DNA from: Haloarcula sp. CBA1129
Lineage (GTDB): Archaea; Halobacteriota; Halobacteria; Halobacteriales; Haloarculaceae
Direction: 5' to 3'
Assembly: GCF_008729015.1 (NCBI RefSeq)
Contig: NZ_RKSM01000001.1
Coordinates: forward strand, 496,001-560,000
Length of the DNA stretch: 64,000 nt
This document shows, piece by piece, positions 51,439 through 59,737 of the stretch. The notes under the pieces are model-generated. The model was not told where the DNA came from, ran no database searches, and worked only from the letters and a program-made list of their open reading frames with translations. The translations under genes were made by a program, and so were the position numbers. Each line of letters opens with the position of its first letter. The stretch's first letter is position 1.

Positions 51439-51546
51439 AGGTGTGTCCCAATAAGCCCCGGACGAATCCGGGCCGTCTGGTCACGCGGTGTGTGCCACGC
51501 TCACAGGGATGGCTGGTTCTTCCGACGTAACCCCCGAATAACGAGA

Positions 51547-51562
51547 GGTTTACACGTAAACC
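51547..51562. promoter_or_regulatory. 16-bp palindrome between divergent transporter and SDR genes
   Basis: GGTTTACACGTAAACC has perfect 7-base arms around AC. It lies 109 bases from the binding-protein start and 124 bases from the SDR start. A shared operator for the divergent genes is plausible. Its core resembles the palindrome upstream of the first transporter (GTTAAC-AT-GTTAAC). Confidence 0.5.
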
Positions 51563-51685
51563 ACGGGAGCCGGTGAGACAGCGGAACGGCAGTCTCTCGC
51601 CGCCCTGTAGCAGTTCCACAGCAGCAGACCGGGTATACATGTCAACCCACCCCTATTCAGACGTGTCTGAAGAACGTGTGACTGA

Positions 51686-52555
51686 ATGGCATCCAACGCA
51701 TCCCACGAACGGCTCGACGTCGAGCCAATCGACGAGTCCTCGGTCCTGTTCGTCGACGACGACCACTTCACCACCGACACTGTCTGTCTGGTGACCGGCG
51801 GCGGGTCGGGCATTGGACGGGCGACGGCGCTGGCGATGGCCGCAAACGGGGTGACTGCCGTCGCCACAGATATCGACGAGGACGGCCTCGCCGAGGTTGC
51901 GGCGACAGCAGCGGACCTCGACCTCGATGGAACTGTCGAGACCGTCGCCGGCGATCTCGCGGATGACGCATACATCGAAACCATCGTCGAGACGGCCGCG
52001 TCCCACGGCACGGTCCGCTATCTCGCGAACATCGCCGGTCTCCAGCACATCGACGCCATCGAGGACTTCCCGATGGCGAAGTACGACCAGATGCACGACG
52101 TAATGCTTCGCGCCCCGCTGGCGCTCTCGAAGCGAGTCATCCCCCACATTCGCGGGACCGACGACGGCGTGGGTGCCATCGGCAACATGGCGTCGGTTCA
52201 CGGCCACTATGTCACCTCGGACAAGGTGGCCTACAACGTCTCGAAGTTCGGCCTGCGGGGGCTGACACAGTCTATCGCCGCAGAGGGTGGCGACGGCCTT
52301 CGGGGCTTTTCCATCAGCACGGGCTACGTCAAGACACCGCTCGTCGTCGATCAGATTCCCGACACTGCCGAGCAGCGAGGAATCAGCGTTGATGAAGTCA
52401 TCGACGACGTGATGCTGGGTCAGTCCCGAGTCAAAGAGATGATGGACCCCATCGACGTGGCGAACCTCTTCGTGTTCGGCTTCTCGACCCACGCCGACCA
52501 TCTCAACGGCGGGGACCTGCTGTTCGACGGCGGCATGACAAAGACCTACGAGTGA
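51686..52555 (+). CDS. Short-chain dehydrogenase, 3-hydroxybutyrate dehydrogenase-like
   Basis: This 289-aa NAD(P)-dependent SDR has the dinucleotide motif VCLVTGGGSGIGRATA near residue 32. The catalytic triad is Ser in GNMASVHGHY and Tyr-Lys in VAYNVSKFGL. Residues IAGLQHIDAIEDFPMAKYDQM closely follow D-3-hydroxybutyrate dehydrogenases (NAG-Q-H-x-x-x-I-E-D-F-P). It would oxidise D-3-hydroxybutyrate to acetoacetate. An N-terminal 30-residue acidic extension precedes the Rossmann fold. It diverges from the second Liv transporter and precedes an acyl-CoA synthetase, consistent with uptake and breakdown of a short hydroxy-acid. Confidence 0.88.
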   Translation: MASNASHERLDVEPIDESSVLFVDDDHFTTDTVCLVTGGGSGIGRATALAMAANGVTAVATDIDEDGLAEVAATAADLDLDGTVETVAGDLADDAYIETIVETAASHGTVRYLANIAGLQHIDAIEDFPMAKYDQMHDVMLRAPLALSKRVIPHIRGTDDGVGAIGNMASVHGHYVTSDKVAYNVSKFGLRGLTQSIAAEGGDGLRGFSISTGYVKTPLVVDQIPDTAEQRGISVDEVIDDVMLGQSRVKEMMDPIDVANLFVFGFSTHADHLNGGDLLFDGGMTKTYE

Positions 52556-52660
52556 GATATGCGCGTGCGCACGAGCCTCTGCCTTATCCCACGAAGGCTG
52601 TACGGGGTTCCACTCCCCAGTCGATAGACGGGTGCATCGCATACCAACCGGCGGTACGAG

Positions 52661-52670
52661 TTTATACCAG
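52661..52670 (+). promoter_or_regulatory. TATA-like box for the acyl-CoA synthetase
   Basis: TTTATACCAG lies 30-39 bases before the ATG, giving a predicted start about 10 bases upstream of it. This fits a short or nearly absent leader as in many haloarchaeal genes. Confidence 0.45.
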
Positions 52671-52699
52671 ACGGCCAAACACTACAGAACACTGACGCT

Positions 52700-54721
52700 A
52701 TGAGCGAGCAAACCCACGTAGACTCCATCGTCCACGAACCGAGCCACGCGTTCGTCGAGTCGACGAACGTCTGGGAGTTCATGCAGGAATACGACATCGA
52801 CGACTACGACGAACTCATCGAGCGAACGACCACGAATCGGCCGAACGAACCCGACTCGGGCATCGAATGGTTCTGGGACCTGCTCCCGGAGTACCTCGAC
52901 ATCGAGTTCTTCGAAGCGTACGACGAAGTCCGAGACAATAGCGAGGGACCGCAGTTTACCGACTGGTACCCCGGCGGGACCATCAACGCTGCCCACAACG
53001 TGCTGGACCGCCACGCGGCGCGGGACAGTCCCACTCGAAACACGGTCGCGCTCATCTGGGAGGGCGAACCCGGCGACGTGCGAGAGATCACGTATCACGA
53101 ACTGAACCGACAGGCCAGCAAGGTAGCGAACTACTTGGAATCCGTCGGCGTCGGCGTCGGTGACACTGTCGGCCTGTATATGCCGATGGTGCCGGAGGTC
53201 GCGTCGATCCTGTACGGCTGTCTCAAGGTCGGCGCAATAGCCGTCCCCATCTTCTCCGGGTTCGGCGTCGACGCGACGGCGACCCGCATCGCCGACGCCG
53301 AGTGTTCCGTGCTGTTCACCGGCGACGGTTTCTACCGCCGGGGCTCCGAGGTCCACCTCAAGGGGAGCGCCGACGAGGCCATCGAACAGGCCGGCGACGA
53401 ACTCGGGACGACACCGGTCGAGCACACTGTGGTCTACGACCGCCTCGGCGTGGCCGACGACCCCGATGAGACGATTCGCTGGACCCGCCGCGATGAGTGG
53501 TGGGACGAAGCGATAGAGGCCGCTGACGACGAGTACGCCGCCAAAGAACTCCCGAGCAATCAGGAGTCGATGCTGCTGTACTCCTCTGGGACGACCGGGA
53601 AACCGAAGGGAATCGTCCACACCCACGCCGGCGCGCTCATGCAGGCGGCCAAGGAAATCCACTTCGGCTTCGACCACAAGCCGAGCGACCGGTTTTTCTG
53701 GGTCAGCGACATCGGCTGGATGATGGGGCCGTGGACGCTGCTCGGGAACCACGCCTTCGGCGGGACCGTGTTCATGTACGAGGGTGCACCTGATCATCCT
53801 GAACCGGACCGCTTCTGGGAGATGATCGACCGTCACGATATCACCACCTTCGGCGTCTCGCCGACGGCAGTTCGCGCGCTCCGAAAGAAGGGCGACGAGT
53901 GGCTAGACGGCCACGATCTCTCAAGCCTGCGGCTGCTGGGGTCGACCGGTGAGCCTTGGGATCCCGAGAGCTGGCTGTGGTTCTACGAGCACGTCGGCAG
54001 CGAGGACTGTCCCATCATCAACATTTCCGGCGGGACCGAAATCATGGGCTGCTTTCTCATGCCGATGCCGATCCAGTCGCTCAAGCCCTGCACGCTCGGC
54101 GGTCCGGGGCTAGGGATGGACATCGACATCGTCGATTCCGACGGCGAATCAATCGTCGACACCCACGAGCGCGGGTATCTGGTCGCACGAGACTCCTGTC
54201 CCTCGATGACCCGGTCGCTTTGGTCGGGCGACGAGCGATACTTGAACGAGTACTGGTCGGCTTGGGACGACGTGTGGGACCACGGCGACTGGGCCCAGAA
54301 AGACGAGGACGGCCTCTGGTTCCTCCACGGTCGGGCCGACGACGTACTCAACGTTGCCGGGCGGAAGGTCGGACCAGCGGAGGTCGAGGGTGCGGCGATG
54401 GAACACGACGCCGTCAATCAGGCCGCCGCCGTCGGTGCGCCGGACGATACCACCGGAACCGCGGTCGTCCTCTACACCGTCCTCGAACCCGGTTACGAGC
54501 CCTCTGATGACCTCCGGGACGACATCCGCGCCGCCGTCGGCGAGGAACTCGGCAAGCCGTTCCGGCCCCGCGAGGTGCTGTTCGTCGACGAGTTCCCCAA
54601 GACCCAGAGCGGGAAGATCATCCGCCGGGCCATCGCCGGCGTCTATCGCGGCGAGGACTTGGGTGATATGTCCAGCATCGAGAATCCCGAGGCGCTCGAG
54701 GAAGTGCGCGAAGCGTCGTAG
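52700..54721 (+). CDS. Acyl-CoA synthetase, AMP-forming, acetyl/propionyl-CoA synthetase-like
   Basis: This 673-aa enzyme is of the acetyl-CoA synthetase type. The N-terminal cap ends SGIEWFWDLLPEYLD. The P-loop-like motif MLLYSSGTTGKPKGIVHTHAGAL is near residue 290, INISGGTEIMGCF near 440, and ALWFLHGRADDVLNVAGRKVGPAE-type residues at the hinge near 545. The catalytic Lys lies in PKTQSGKIIRRAIAG at the C-terminus. The substrate may be acetate, propionate or acetoacetate. It follows the SDR gene by 144 bases with its own TATA-like box. Confidence 0.93.
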   Translation: MSEQTHVDSIVHEPSHAFVESTNVWEFMQEYDIDDYDELIERTTTNRPNEPDSGIEWFWDLLPEYLDIEFFEAYDEVRDNSEGPQFTDWYPGGTINAAHNVLDRHAARDSPTRNTVALIWEGEPGDVREITYHELNRQASKVANYLESVGVGVGDTVGLYMPMVPEVASILYGCLKVGAIAVPIFSGFGVDATATRIADAECSVLFTGDGFYRRGSEVHLKGSADEAIEQAGDELGTTPVEHTVVYDRLGVADDPDETIRWTRRDEWWDEAIEAADDEYAAKELPSNQESMLLYSSGTTGKPKGIVHTHAGALMQAAKEIHFGFDHKPSDRFFWVSDIGWMMGPWTLLGNHAFGGTVFMYEGAPDHPEPDRFWEMIDRHDITTFGVSPTAVRALRKKGDEWLDGHDLSSLRLLGSTGEPWDPESWLWFYEHVGSEDCPIINISGGTEIMGCFLMPMPIQSLKPCTLGGPGLGMDIDIVDSDGESIVDTHERGYLVARDSCPSMTRSLWSGDERYLNEYWSAWDDVWDHGDWAQKDEDGLWFLHGRADDVLNVAGRKVGPAEVEGAAMEHDAVNQAAAVGAPDDTTGTAVVLYTVLEPGYEPSDDLRDDIRAAVGEELGKPFRPREVLFVDEFPKTQSGKIIRRAIAGVYRGEDLGDMSSIENPEALEEVREAS

Positions 54722-55912
54722 TCAGCTCCCGACGGCTTCATCTGTCGGCTTTTCGAGCCGTAGCAGCTCGGGGAGCGCGAGTACTGCGAGGACGATCTCC
54801 GTCCCGCCGGCGACGAAGAACGCCGTCGGGTAGCCGAAGGCTCCTGCGACGGTGCCGCCAACGAGGATACCGGCGAGGAAGCCGACGCTGCCGAAGATGT
54901 TGAACCCGGCCATGGCGGTCCCTCGCTCCGTCTCACTGGCGAGATCGGTAACGAGCGCCATTGTCGCCGGAGCCATCAGCGCACCGATGACGCCGGTCAG
55001 TACCATCCCTGCACCGGCGGTGGTGACCGACGGAGCCTGCCCGACGCCGATAACGGTGAGACCGTACAGCACCGATCCGGCGGCGATGGGTGCGGTGCGA
55101 CCGATACGGTCAGAGAGCACGCCGAAGGGGTACTGCAGCAGGGCGAACGGCGCGAAAAACAGCGCCAGCATGACGCCGGTTTCGCCGGGCCCAAGCTCGA
55201 ACGTCTCCCTGAAATACAGGGTTCCGACGAGCGCGAAAAAGCCCGCGGTAAGCCGGTCGATGAATCCGAAGGCATAGGGCACGCCGAGTGCCGGCCGCTG
55301 TTTGAGCCCGGACACGGTCGCAGCCAAGCCTGCCCGCCCGTCCGACGGTGCGCGGTCGGTCACCAGAAGGGCGGCCACTGCGACGACGAGCGACAACGCG
55401 CTTGCCACGTACAGCGGCAGCGTCGTCCCGATCTCGTACAGTTGGCCGCCGAGTGGCGCGCCAAGCGCCGTGCCGCCGCCGATTGCGATGCCCGCCGCCC
55501 CCATGTTCTTGCCGTGGCCGCCGCCGAGGTCCATCAGCATCGTCATCGCCAGCGAGAACGACGCGATGGTGGCCCCGCCTTGGAGCGCTCGCAGGACCAG
55601 CACACCAGCAAACGGGAGCGAGACAGCCCCGGGGAGCCACGCGATGAGGGCGTACAGCACTGCGCCTGCGCCCGCCCCACCGATGATGAACGGCGTGCGC
55701 CGTCCGGTAGCGTCGCTGAGTACCCCCCACACGCCCGCAAAAACGACGAAGGCCCCGAACTCAGCGGCTAGAAACCACATACTCGCGTTCAGGTCCGTCG
55801 TTGCACCCAGCGACCGGACGAGCCTGTCGATACCCGGATACAGTAAGACCTGCGCGAGCAGGACAGCGAAAATAACGCCCGCGAGAACGCCCCGGTCTGT
55901 GCGATCCGTCAC
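54722..55912 (-). CDS. Major facilitator superfamily transporter
   Basis: This protein of about 396 aa has 12 predicted hydrophobic helices. The cytoplasmic loop 2-3 motif GVLSDATGRRTPFIIGG matches the MFS G-x-L-a-D-r-x-G-r-k pattern, and it recurs as GVLSDRIGRTAPIAAGS in the second half. The TTG at 55918 and GTG at 55912 are alternative starts, and no ATG is nearby. It is convergent with the synthetase gene, 0 bases apart. The substrate is unknown; drug or metabolite efflux types are closest. Confidence 0.87.
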   Translation of the reverse strand: MTDRTDRGVLAGVIFAVLLAQVLLYPGIDRLVRSLGATTDLNASMWFLAAEFGAFVVFAGVWGVLSDATGRRTPFIIGGAGAGAVLYALIAWLPGAVSLPFAGVLVLRALQGGATIASFSLAMTMLMDLGGGHGKNMGAAGIAIGGGTALGAPLGGQLYEIGTTLPLYVASALSLVVAVAALLVTDRAPSDGRAGLAATVSGLKQRPALGVPYAFGFIDRLTAGFFALVGTLYFRETFELGPGETGVMLALFFAPFALLQYPFGVLSDRIGRTAPIAAGSVLYGLTVIGVGQAPSVTTAGAGMVLTGVIGALMAPATMALVTDLASETERGTAMAGFNIFGSVGFLAGILVGGTVAGAFGYPTAFFVAGGTEIVLAVLALPELLRLEKPTDEAVGS

Positions 55913-56032
55913 AGACAACGATACAGCTAGCTGAGAAAAATAGATGTCGGACCCGAATACGAGGCCCTCCTCGCAGAACGCTGCAGCTACCGATTACAGA
56001 ACAGAGCGTCCGCTAACTCGGACCAATCCGTC

Positions 56033-56146
56033 TTACTCAGCGCTGTGTGGCGGAACGAAACCGCAGTTCGAACAGCCGTTGTGCTTCGTCGTCTGGTAGC
56101 TCAATTCCGCCCCGCAGTTCGGACAGTTGTACTGGTCTGAACTCAT
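56033..56146 (-). CDS. Small zinc-ribbon protein, 37 aa
   Basis: A 38-codon frame from the ATG at 56144-56146 to TAA encodes MSSDQYNCPNCGAEL, then a short linker and GCSNCGFVPPHSAE. Two CxxC pairs (C8/C11 and C25/C28) form a zinc ribbon of the CPxCG type, a class of tiny haloarchaeal proteins often missed in annotation. Some have been shown to matter for growth and stress. An A/T-rich promoter-like region lies upstream near 56200. No partner gene is evident. Confidence 0.78.
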   Translation of the reverse strand: MSSDQYNCPNCGAELSYQTTKHNGCSNCGFVPPHSAE

Positions 56147-56611
56147 TCACCTACTGGTACCATTCGACAGTACCTAAACCTTTCCTCGACAGTTGTCTAT
56201 ACTAATTAGTAGTCGTTTTTCGGGCAGTAGCGTGGCTTAGATTGGTGTCGGTAGTCGTCAGGCCTGATGATTGCACCGTTCAGGAAGGGTACACAAGGAT
56301 CTAAAAGGGGTGTGGTCGACGCTAGCCGCTGCCGCGTAGACAACAGCAGACGTGTCCACTCTGTGTACTCGACCGTACTGGACCCGGGATTGCTGCCGGT
56401 GCAGTCTACATCGACTCCTGTCGAAGTGTTAGAGTGATAATACACAGCACCGCTAGAGCGTTTTGAGTTCCCCGGCCGGGCAGCGACCGGAGATCGCTCG
56501 TCTCGTTCGACAGGCGGATTCGGCCGTGTGTTTCCTGTCAGTTTCGGCGACCGTCGCTACTGAGACAGCAAAAGAAATGACGATACGGAAACGGTGCGGT
56601 TCCGCGTCGGC
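56147..56611. other. 465-bp intergenic region without a supported gene
   Basis: This stretch lies between the zinc-ribbon gene and the PAPS-reductase-like gene. It holds an A/T-rich segment (TATACTAATTAGTAGTC near 56197-56213) suited to promote the zinc-ribbon gene. A minus-strand 79-codon frame at 56206-56445 has no recognisable motifs and unremarkable composition. I see no repeats or RNA structure. Confidence 0.5.
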
Positions 56612-57589
56612 TTACATGTAACCGAGGTCGCGCAGGCGCTCCATCAGGTCTTCCTTGTCTTGGGCGCGGCCGGCGCGTTCGGTCGTGTTCGCCATGTCCT
56701 GCAGCCAAGCGGGCTCTTCAGCGGACTTGTCGGTGCTGACCTCGCTACCGAGCGAGCGGAACCCGGCGAAGTACTTCGGCGAGACCGGCACGTCCTCTTT
56801 CTCGATCCCTTCGGGCAGGTCGTCTTGGCCCTGCGGGACATAGCCGTCGTCGGGGTAGCCCTCGACGGTGTCCGGGACGACGAAGTTCCAGAAGGCTTCC
56901 CACACGTCAGCTTCCGCGAACTGGAGAATCGACTGGATGCGGTCGTGCGGCGGGTAGATGTCCGGGTCGTGACGCGGCGAGAAGAACGTCTCGTCTGCAC
57001 GGGACTCCTGCTCGTCCCAGCGGATGCCGGACAGGATACCGTCGACGTCGTGTTCCTCGATGGTGTCGTTGAGCGCCACCGTTTTCAGGAGGTGGTTACC
57101 GACGTAGGTGTCGAGCAGGAACGGGAACGTGTCCTCCTCGTATTCGAGGATGTTCCGGATGTGGTGCTGGTTGTGCTCGGAGAGTTCGTCGACCGGGATG
57201 TCGTCGCCCGGTTCGAGATCGTTCTCGTCGACGTAGTTGCCCACGTCTTCGTTGCGGGCCCAGATGACATCGAGGTCCCACTCGTCAGCCCAGTGCTCGA
57301 CGAAGTCGATGAGTTCGTCGAAGTGCTGATAGTGGTCGATGAAAACGACCGGGGGTACCTCGAGGTCGAAGCGGTCAGCGACCTCTTTGACGAAGTACAG
57401 CGTCAGCGTGGAGTCCTTGCCGCCGGTCCACATCACGACAGGGTTCTCGTACTGTTCGAGGCCGGTCTTCGTGACCTCGATAGCCTTCTCGATCTTGTGG
57501 TTGACAGTCGGGTACTCTTCGGGGTCTTCGCCTTCCCCGTCAGTGTAATCAACGTCCAGATAGTCCGGGAACTCTGCTGATTCGGACAT
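56612..57589 (-). CDS. PAPS-reductase/CysD-family PP-loop protein
   Basis: This 325-aa protein has the PP-loop PVVMWTGGKDSTLTLYFVKE near residue 50, an FIDHYQHFDELIDFVE helix and the SGIRWDEQESRADETFFSPR motif that aligns with CysD/CysH arginine-rich loops. Those enzymes bind adenylylsulfate or PAPS. The 75-residue stretch from EDVGNYVDEND to DNDTIEEHD is acidic and probably a haloarchaeal insertion. The start at 57589 gives a short acidic N-terminus. No sulfate-reduction partners lie nearby, so a thiolation role on tRNA or another substrate is possible. Confidence 0.85.
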   Translation of the reverse strand: MSESAEFPDYLDVDYTDGEGEDPEEYPTVNHKIEKAIEVTKTGLEQYENPVVMWTGGKDSTLTLYFVKEVADRFDLEVPPVVFIDHYQHFDELIDFVEHWADEWDLDVIWARNEDVGNYVDENDLEPGDDIPVDELSEHNQHHIRNILEYEEDTFPFLLDTYVGNHLLKTVALNDTIEEHDVDGILSGIRWDEQESRADETFFSPRHDPDIYPPHDRIQSILQFAEADVWEAFWNFVVPDTVEGYPDDGYVPQGQDDLPEGIEKEDVPVSPKYFAGFRSLGSEVSTDKSAEEPAWLQDMANTTERAGRAQDKEDLMERLRDLGYM

Positions 57590-57725
57590 AGTGTAATGAG
57601 ATATAATTACGAATGCCAAGTACTTTTTGGATTTTCGACAGGTGTGTGAGGCGGTGGCAAATATACTCGTGGCCACACCCTGTCAGGTCACTCGGGTTTT
57701 TTGCGGCTGGCGCGAAAGGCACAGT

Positions 57726-58343
57726 ATGGACGACCGCCCACCCCTCCCAGCCCGTCTCTTGCACCGCTGGCTGTTGCACTATGTCCCTGTAGCCGCGCTG
57801 ATACTGCTTGCCAGCGCACTCGCTGGGTACGGACTCGGCAGCCAGATACCCGCCGAATGGCTTCAAAACCCCGGAACGACCGGCGAGAATCCCTTTCTGC
57901 CGGCTGAGCTAACGACACTCTCACTGACGGTTAACAACCTCGGCGCATTGCTCGTGATGGCGTTGGGCGCTATCTCGCTCGGTTCGATGACGGTTCTGTC
58001 GCTCGTCTTGAACGGACTGCTCATCGGGGTCGTCGTCGGTATCGCACTCAAGCAGGTCTCGCCCGTCGTCGTCGCCGCACTCATCGTCCCCCACGGCCTT
58101 ATCGAAATCCCCGCACTGCTTATTGTCGCCGCTGTCGGGCTCCGGTTCGGGTGGCGCACGATACAGTACATCCGCGGCCGCACGAACGAACTGGTCACTG
58201 GACAGGATATCCGGGAAGCCGGGTGGCTGCTTGCGACGGCCGCCGTGCTGATCGTGATTGCGGCCTACATCGAAGCGAACCTTACCATCGAAATTGCGTC
58301 ACGGTTTACAGACGCCGATCTTTCAGGTATCACGCCGGCGTAG
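57726..58343 (+). CDS. SpoIIM-like (DUF95) membrane protein
   Basis: This 205-aa membrane protein has about five hydrophobic helices. The core NNLGALLVMALGAISLGSMTVLSLVLNG and ALIVPHGLIEIPALLIVAAVGLRFG is typical of the SpoIIM/DUF95 family, which includes stage II sporulation protein M. Archaea do not sporulate, and the role is unknown. The start is the ATG MDDRPPLPARLLHRW. It diverges from the PAPS-reductase-like gene. Confidence 0.87.
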   Translation: MDDRPPLPARLLHRWLLHYVPVAALILLASALAGYGLGSQIPAEWLQNPGTTGENPFLPAELTTLSLTVNNLGALLVMALGAISLGSMTVLSLVLNGLLIGVVVGIALKQVSPVVVAALIVPHGLIEIPALLIVAAVGLRFGWRTIQYIRGRTNELVTGQDIREAGWLLATAAVLIVIAAYIEANLTIEIASRFTDADLSGITPA

Positions 58344-58420
58344 CGGCTCGGAACGTCCGTTACACGGCGTTGAGCTACGGCTCGACAAAATGGAATCCGT
58401 GACCGGACTACGCGGCCGCG

Positions 58421-59023
58421 TTACGAGATGAACTCGTTGTCGCGCCAGTTGACGCCCTCTTCTTCCTCACCGTCGCGGGGTTCCTCTGCAACGTTGATCG
58501 CAGCGGGTCGCTCTTCCCCGTCGACGATACGGACAGCCCGGAGTTCCTCATCGACCGCTGCAATCGCCGTTAGCGTTCCCTTCTCGGCGACTTTCGCGAC
58601 CTCACACAGGACCTCGAACATCGCGTACTGGAGCGCGGTGTTCTGGAGCACGGTCTCGCGGTCGCCCTTGAAACAGGCGTACTCGACGAGTTCGGACTCG
58701 ATCTCTTCCTCTTCCTCTTCGAGCGCCCCCCACTGGGGGCCACCGCCGGAGCTCCCGGTACTCGCAGCTCCGGGCGGTCCCATCTCGTCGGGGTCCTCCT
58801 CGTACACCCGGTTCTCCGTGACGCTGGCCTTGAGTTGGGCCGTCGGGGTGTACTTGCTCATGGAGTCGTCCTTGGCGACGGCGCTGACGATTAGCGTATT
58901 ATTTCGACGGGTAATGTCGATGTCAGCGATTTCAGGTGGAAGGTCCGGATCCTCGAAGAAATCGTATGCGTCTTCCAGTGGCAGTTCAAGTGTCGAGTGA
59001 AGTCTGTATACGCGGCTGGTCAT
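58421..59023 (-). CDS. Haloarchaeal conserved protein of unknown function
   Basis: This 200-aa protein has no recognisable domain. Residues 1-70 form a compact region (MTSRVYRLHSTLELPLEDAYDFFEDPDLPPE), followed by a variable Gly/Ser/Glu-rich linker at 75-110 and a helical region at 110-170 (DRETVLQNTALQYAMFEVL). The end is acidic with REDGEE-like runs. The FFEDPDLPPEIADIDI opening recalls START/SRPBCC-type proteins, but that is not certain. The start at 59023 is preferred; the 5' region to 59077 is not conserved. Confidence 0.7.
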   Translation of the reverse strand: MTSRVYRLHSTLELPLEDAYDFFEDPDLPPEIADIDITRRNNTLIVSAVAKDDSMSKYTPTAQLKASVTENRVYEEDPDEMGPPGAASTGSSGGGPQWGALEEEEEEIESELVEYACFKGDRETVLQNTALQYAMFEVLCEVAKVAEKGTLTAIAAVDEELRAVRIVDGEERPAAINVAEEPRDGEEEEGVNWRDNEFIS

Positions 59024-59218
59024 GGTTGGGGAAGCGTGTATCAGTCGTCGAAGGCCGTCCGCTGACGCTGTAGTCACTACTCCATAGGGGCCACTTGCTT
59101 ATATGACCTGTCCTTCATTCGCGGTTTCACCGCTCTATATCAGGCAATATGTCAGGTGCATGTTAAAGGTATTTACAGACCTTCTAGCAGGCCATATGCC
59201 AGCAGTATCCAGTGCCTA

Positions 59219-59551
59219 CTAGTCGTCCGCAGGTGTGGGGTCGCCGTCTTCTGGAGTGGCATCCGCTTCAATGCTGGGTGGGTACTTCCCACGGTCGAGT
59301 TTCAGGTCTGACTGCGGCCGCGCCATGCAGGTCAGCGCGTAGTTTTCCCGTTCCCGGTCGGTCAGTCCACGGGCGGCAGGCTGGGTGACCGAGCCCTCGA
59401 CGATTTCCGCCGAACAGGCCAGACACATCCCCACGCGACAGGAATACTCCTGTGCGATTCCTTCCTCGATACACCGCGAGAGAATCGTCTCCTTCTCGGA
59501 GACGGTGATCTCCTCGCCCGTCCCGACAAATGTCACCGTATGCTCTGTCAT
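59219..59551 (-). CDS. [2Fe-2S] ferredoxin, plant type
   Basis: This 110-aa electron carrier has four cluster Cys: YSCRVGMCLACSAEI (C-x4-C-x2-C) around residues 38-46 and TCMARP near 75. The beta-grasp start is HTVTFVGTGEEITVSEKETIL. The C-terminal tail is acidic. The ATG is at 59551. It diverges from the geranylgeranyl-reductase-family gene and may supply electrons to FAD enzymes, but no direct partner is evident. Confidence 0.92.
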   Translation of the reverse strand: MTEHTVTFVGTGEEITVSEKETILSRCIEEGIAQEYSCRVGMCLACSAEIVEGSVTQPAARGLTDRERENYALTCMARPQSDLKLDRGKYPPSIEADATPEDGDPTPADD

Positions 59552-59737
59552 GCTCGGCCATTTGATACCCCCCAGCAAAACTCTTTATCACCGCTGTCCC
59601 GGAGTGAGACGGACTGCTCTCCGTCAATGCCGCATGAAGCACTCTTGGTCGGCCGTTCATCGCAAGAACCAGTTACAGCAGTCCGGCTAAAACCCATAGT
59701 CGGAATAATTTTCTCTCTCCGGGCAGGACGGAAGTGC

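Noticed and set aside
56206-56445. A 79-codon minus-strand frame in the intergenic region.
   Set aside because: No motif, no ribosome binding site, and not acidic like neighbours. Could be a decayed fragment, but nothing supports it.
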